NCBI RefSeq assembly: GCF_000821185.2
Contig: NZ_CP050855.1
Coordinates: 1,922,001-1,986,000, forward strand
DNA from: Serratia symbiotica
Lineage (GTDB): Bacteria; Pseudomonadota; Gammaproteobacteria; Enterobacterales; Enterobacteriaceae
Length of the DNA: 64,000 nucleotides
Reading direction: 5' to 3'
Shown here: one piece after another, positions 63,953-64,000 of the stretch
Numbering within the stretch: the first letter of the stretch is position 1
How the letters are laid out: each line of letters starts with the position of its first letter
Program-made: the position numbers and the translations under genes
Notes under the pieces: generated by a model
Seen by the model: the letters and a program-made list of their open reading frames with translations, nothing else
What the model was told of the DNA's origin: nothing
The model's database searches: none

Positions 63953-64000
63953 GTTACCCCATCGAGACGACACAGCAGCAACCAGCAGCGGCAATATCCC

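Overview
The window is chromosomal DNA of an enterobacterium, most likely Serratia. A chitoporin gene lies directly next to a secreted GH20 chitobiase gene, the nag cluster, tRNA cluster and ubiF-miaB-ybeZYX-lnt-leuS-lptE-holA-nadD order are enterobacterial, and proteins such as GlnRS, NagA, NagC, LeuRS and YbeZ read as close relatives of the E. coli ones. Several genes expected from the E. coli or Serratia order (chiQ, nagD, gltIJKL) are missing. Small palindromic repeats sit in regulatory gaps, and an IS4-type element and a decaying prophage are present. This would fit a lineage with a shrinking genome such as Serratia symbiotica, but species identity is inference.

Bases 1-27812 are host backbone. 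Chitin and amino-sugar use comes first: chb (cut by the window edge), chiP, glnS, nagE, then divergent nagBAC, then asnB. NagC-type operators lie upstream of chiP and in the nagE-nagB gap, a CRP-type site is in the nag gap, and a ChiX-pairing sequence overlaps the chiP ribosome binding site. Six tRNA genes follow (Met, Leu, Gln, Gln, Met, Gln), then ubiF, miaB, yjdM, ybeZ, ybeY, ybeX, lnt, leuS, lptE, holA and nadD.

From about 27991 to beyond the right edge the window is one large prophage, read right to left. Its left boundary falls after the sixth codon of rsfS, the gene expected after nadD. Order from the boundary: lysogenic cargo on the plus strand (two small ORFs and a GT25-type glycosyltransferase), tail fibre and its chaperone, a Mu-like contractile tail (gp48 to gp37 equivalents, tape measure, tube, sheath), a lambda-like head and packaging module (FII, FI-like, capsid E, decoration D, scaffold, S49 protease, portal, gpW, TerL, TerS), an IS4-family insertion, a Rha-type regulator, a lysis cassette (Rz/Rz1, endolysin, holin), a Q-type antiterminator, nin-like genes (HNH protein, Dam methylase, NinB), DnaB-type helicase, O-type initiator with an iteron origin, a miniature beta-clamp-like protein, CII, Cro, CI, two genes in the position of lambda rex, and a left operator array at the right edge. 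The integrase and N region should lie just beyond the window.

The prophage is probably not fully functional: its gp44-like baseplate gene carries three frameshifts and the neighbouring gp43-like gene a fourth. The most unusual items are the 177-residue mini-clamp that keeps both halves of the protein-binding pocket of DnaN, the TGTTACC repeat array in and before the small terminase gene, the two triplets of 11-bp iterons, the cI-to-OL cargo genes with three consecutive terminators, and the insertion point inside rsfS.
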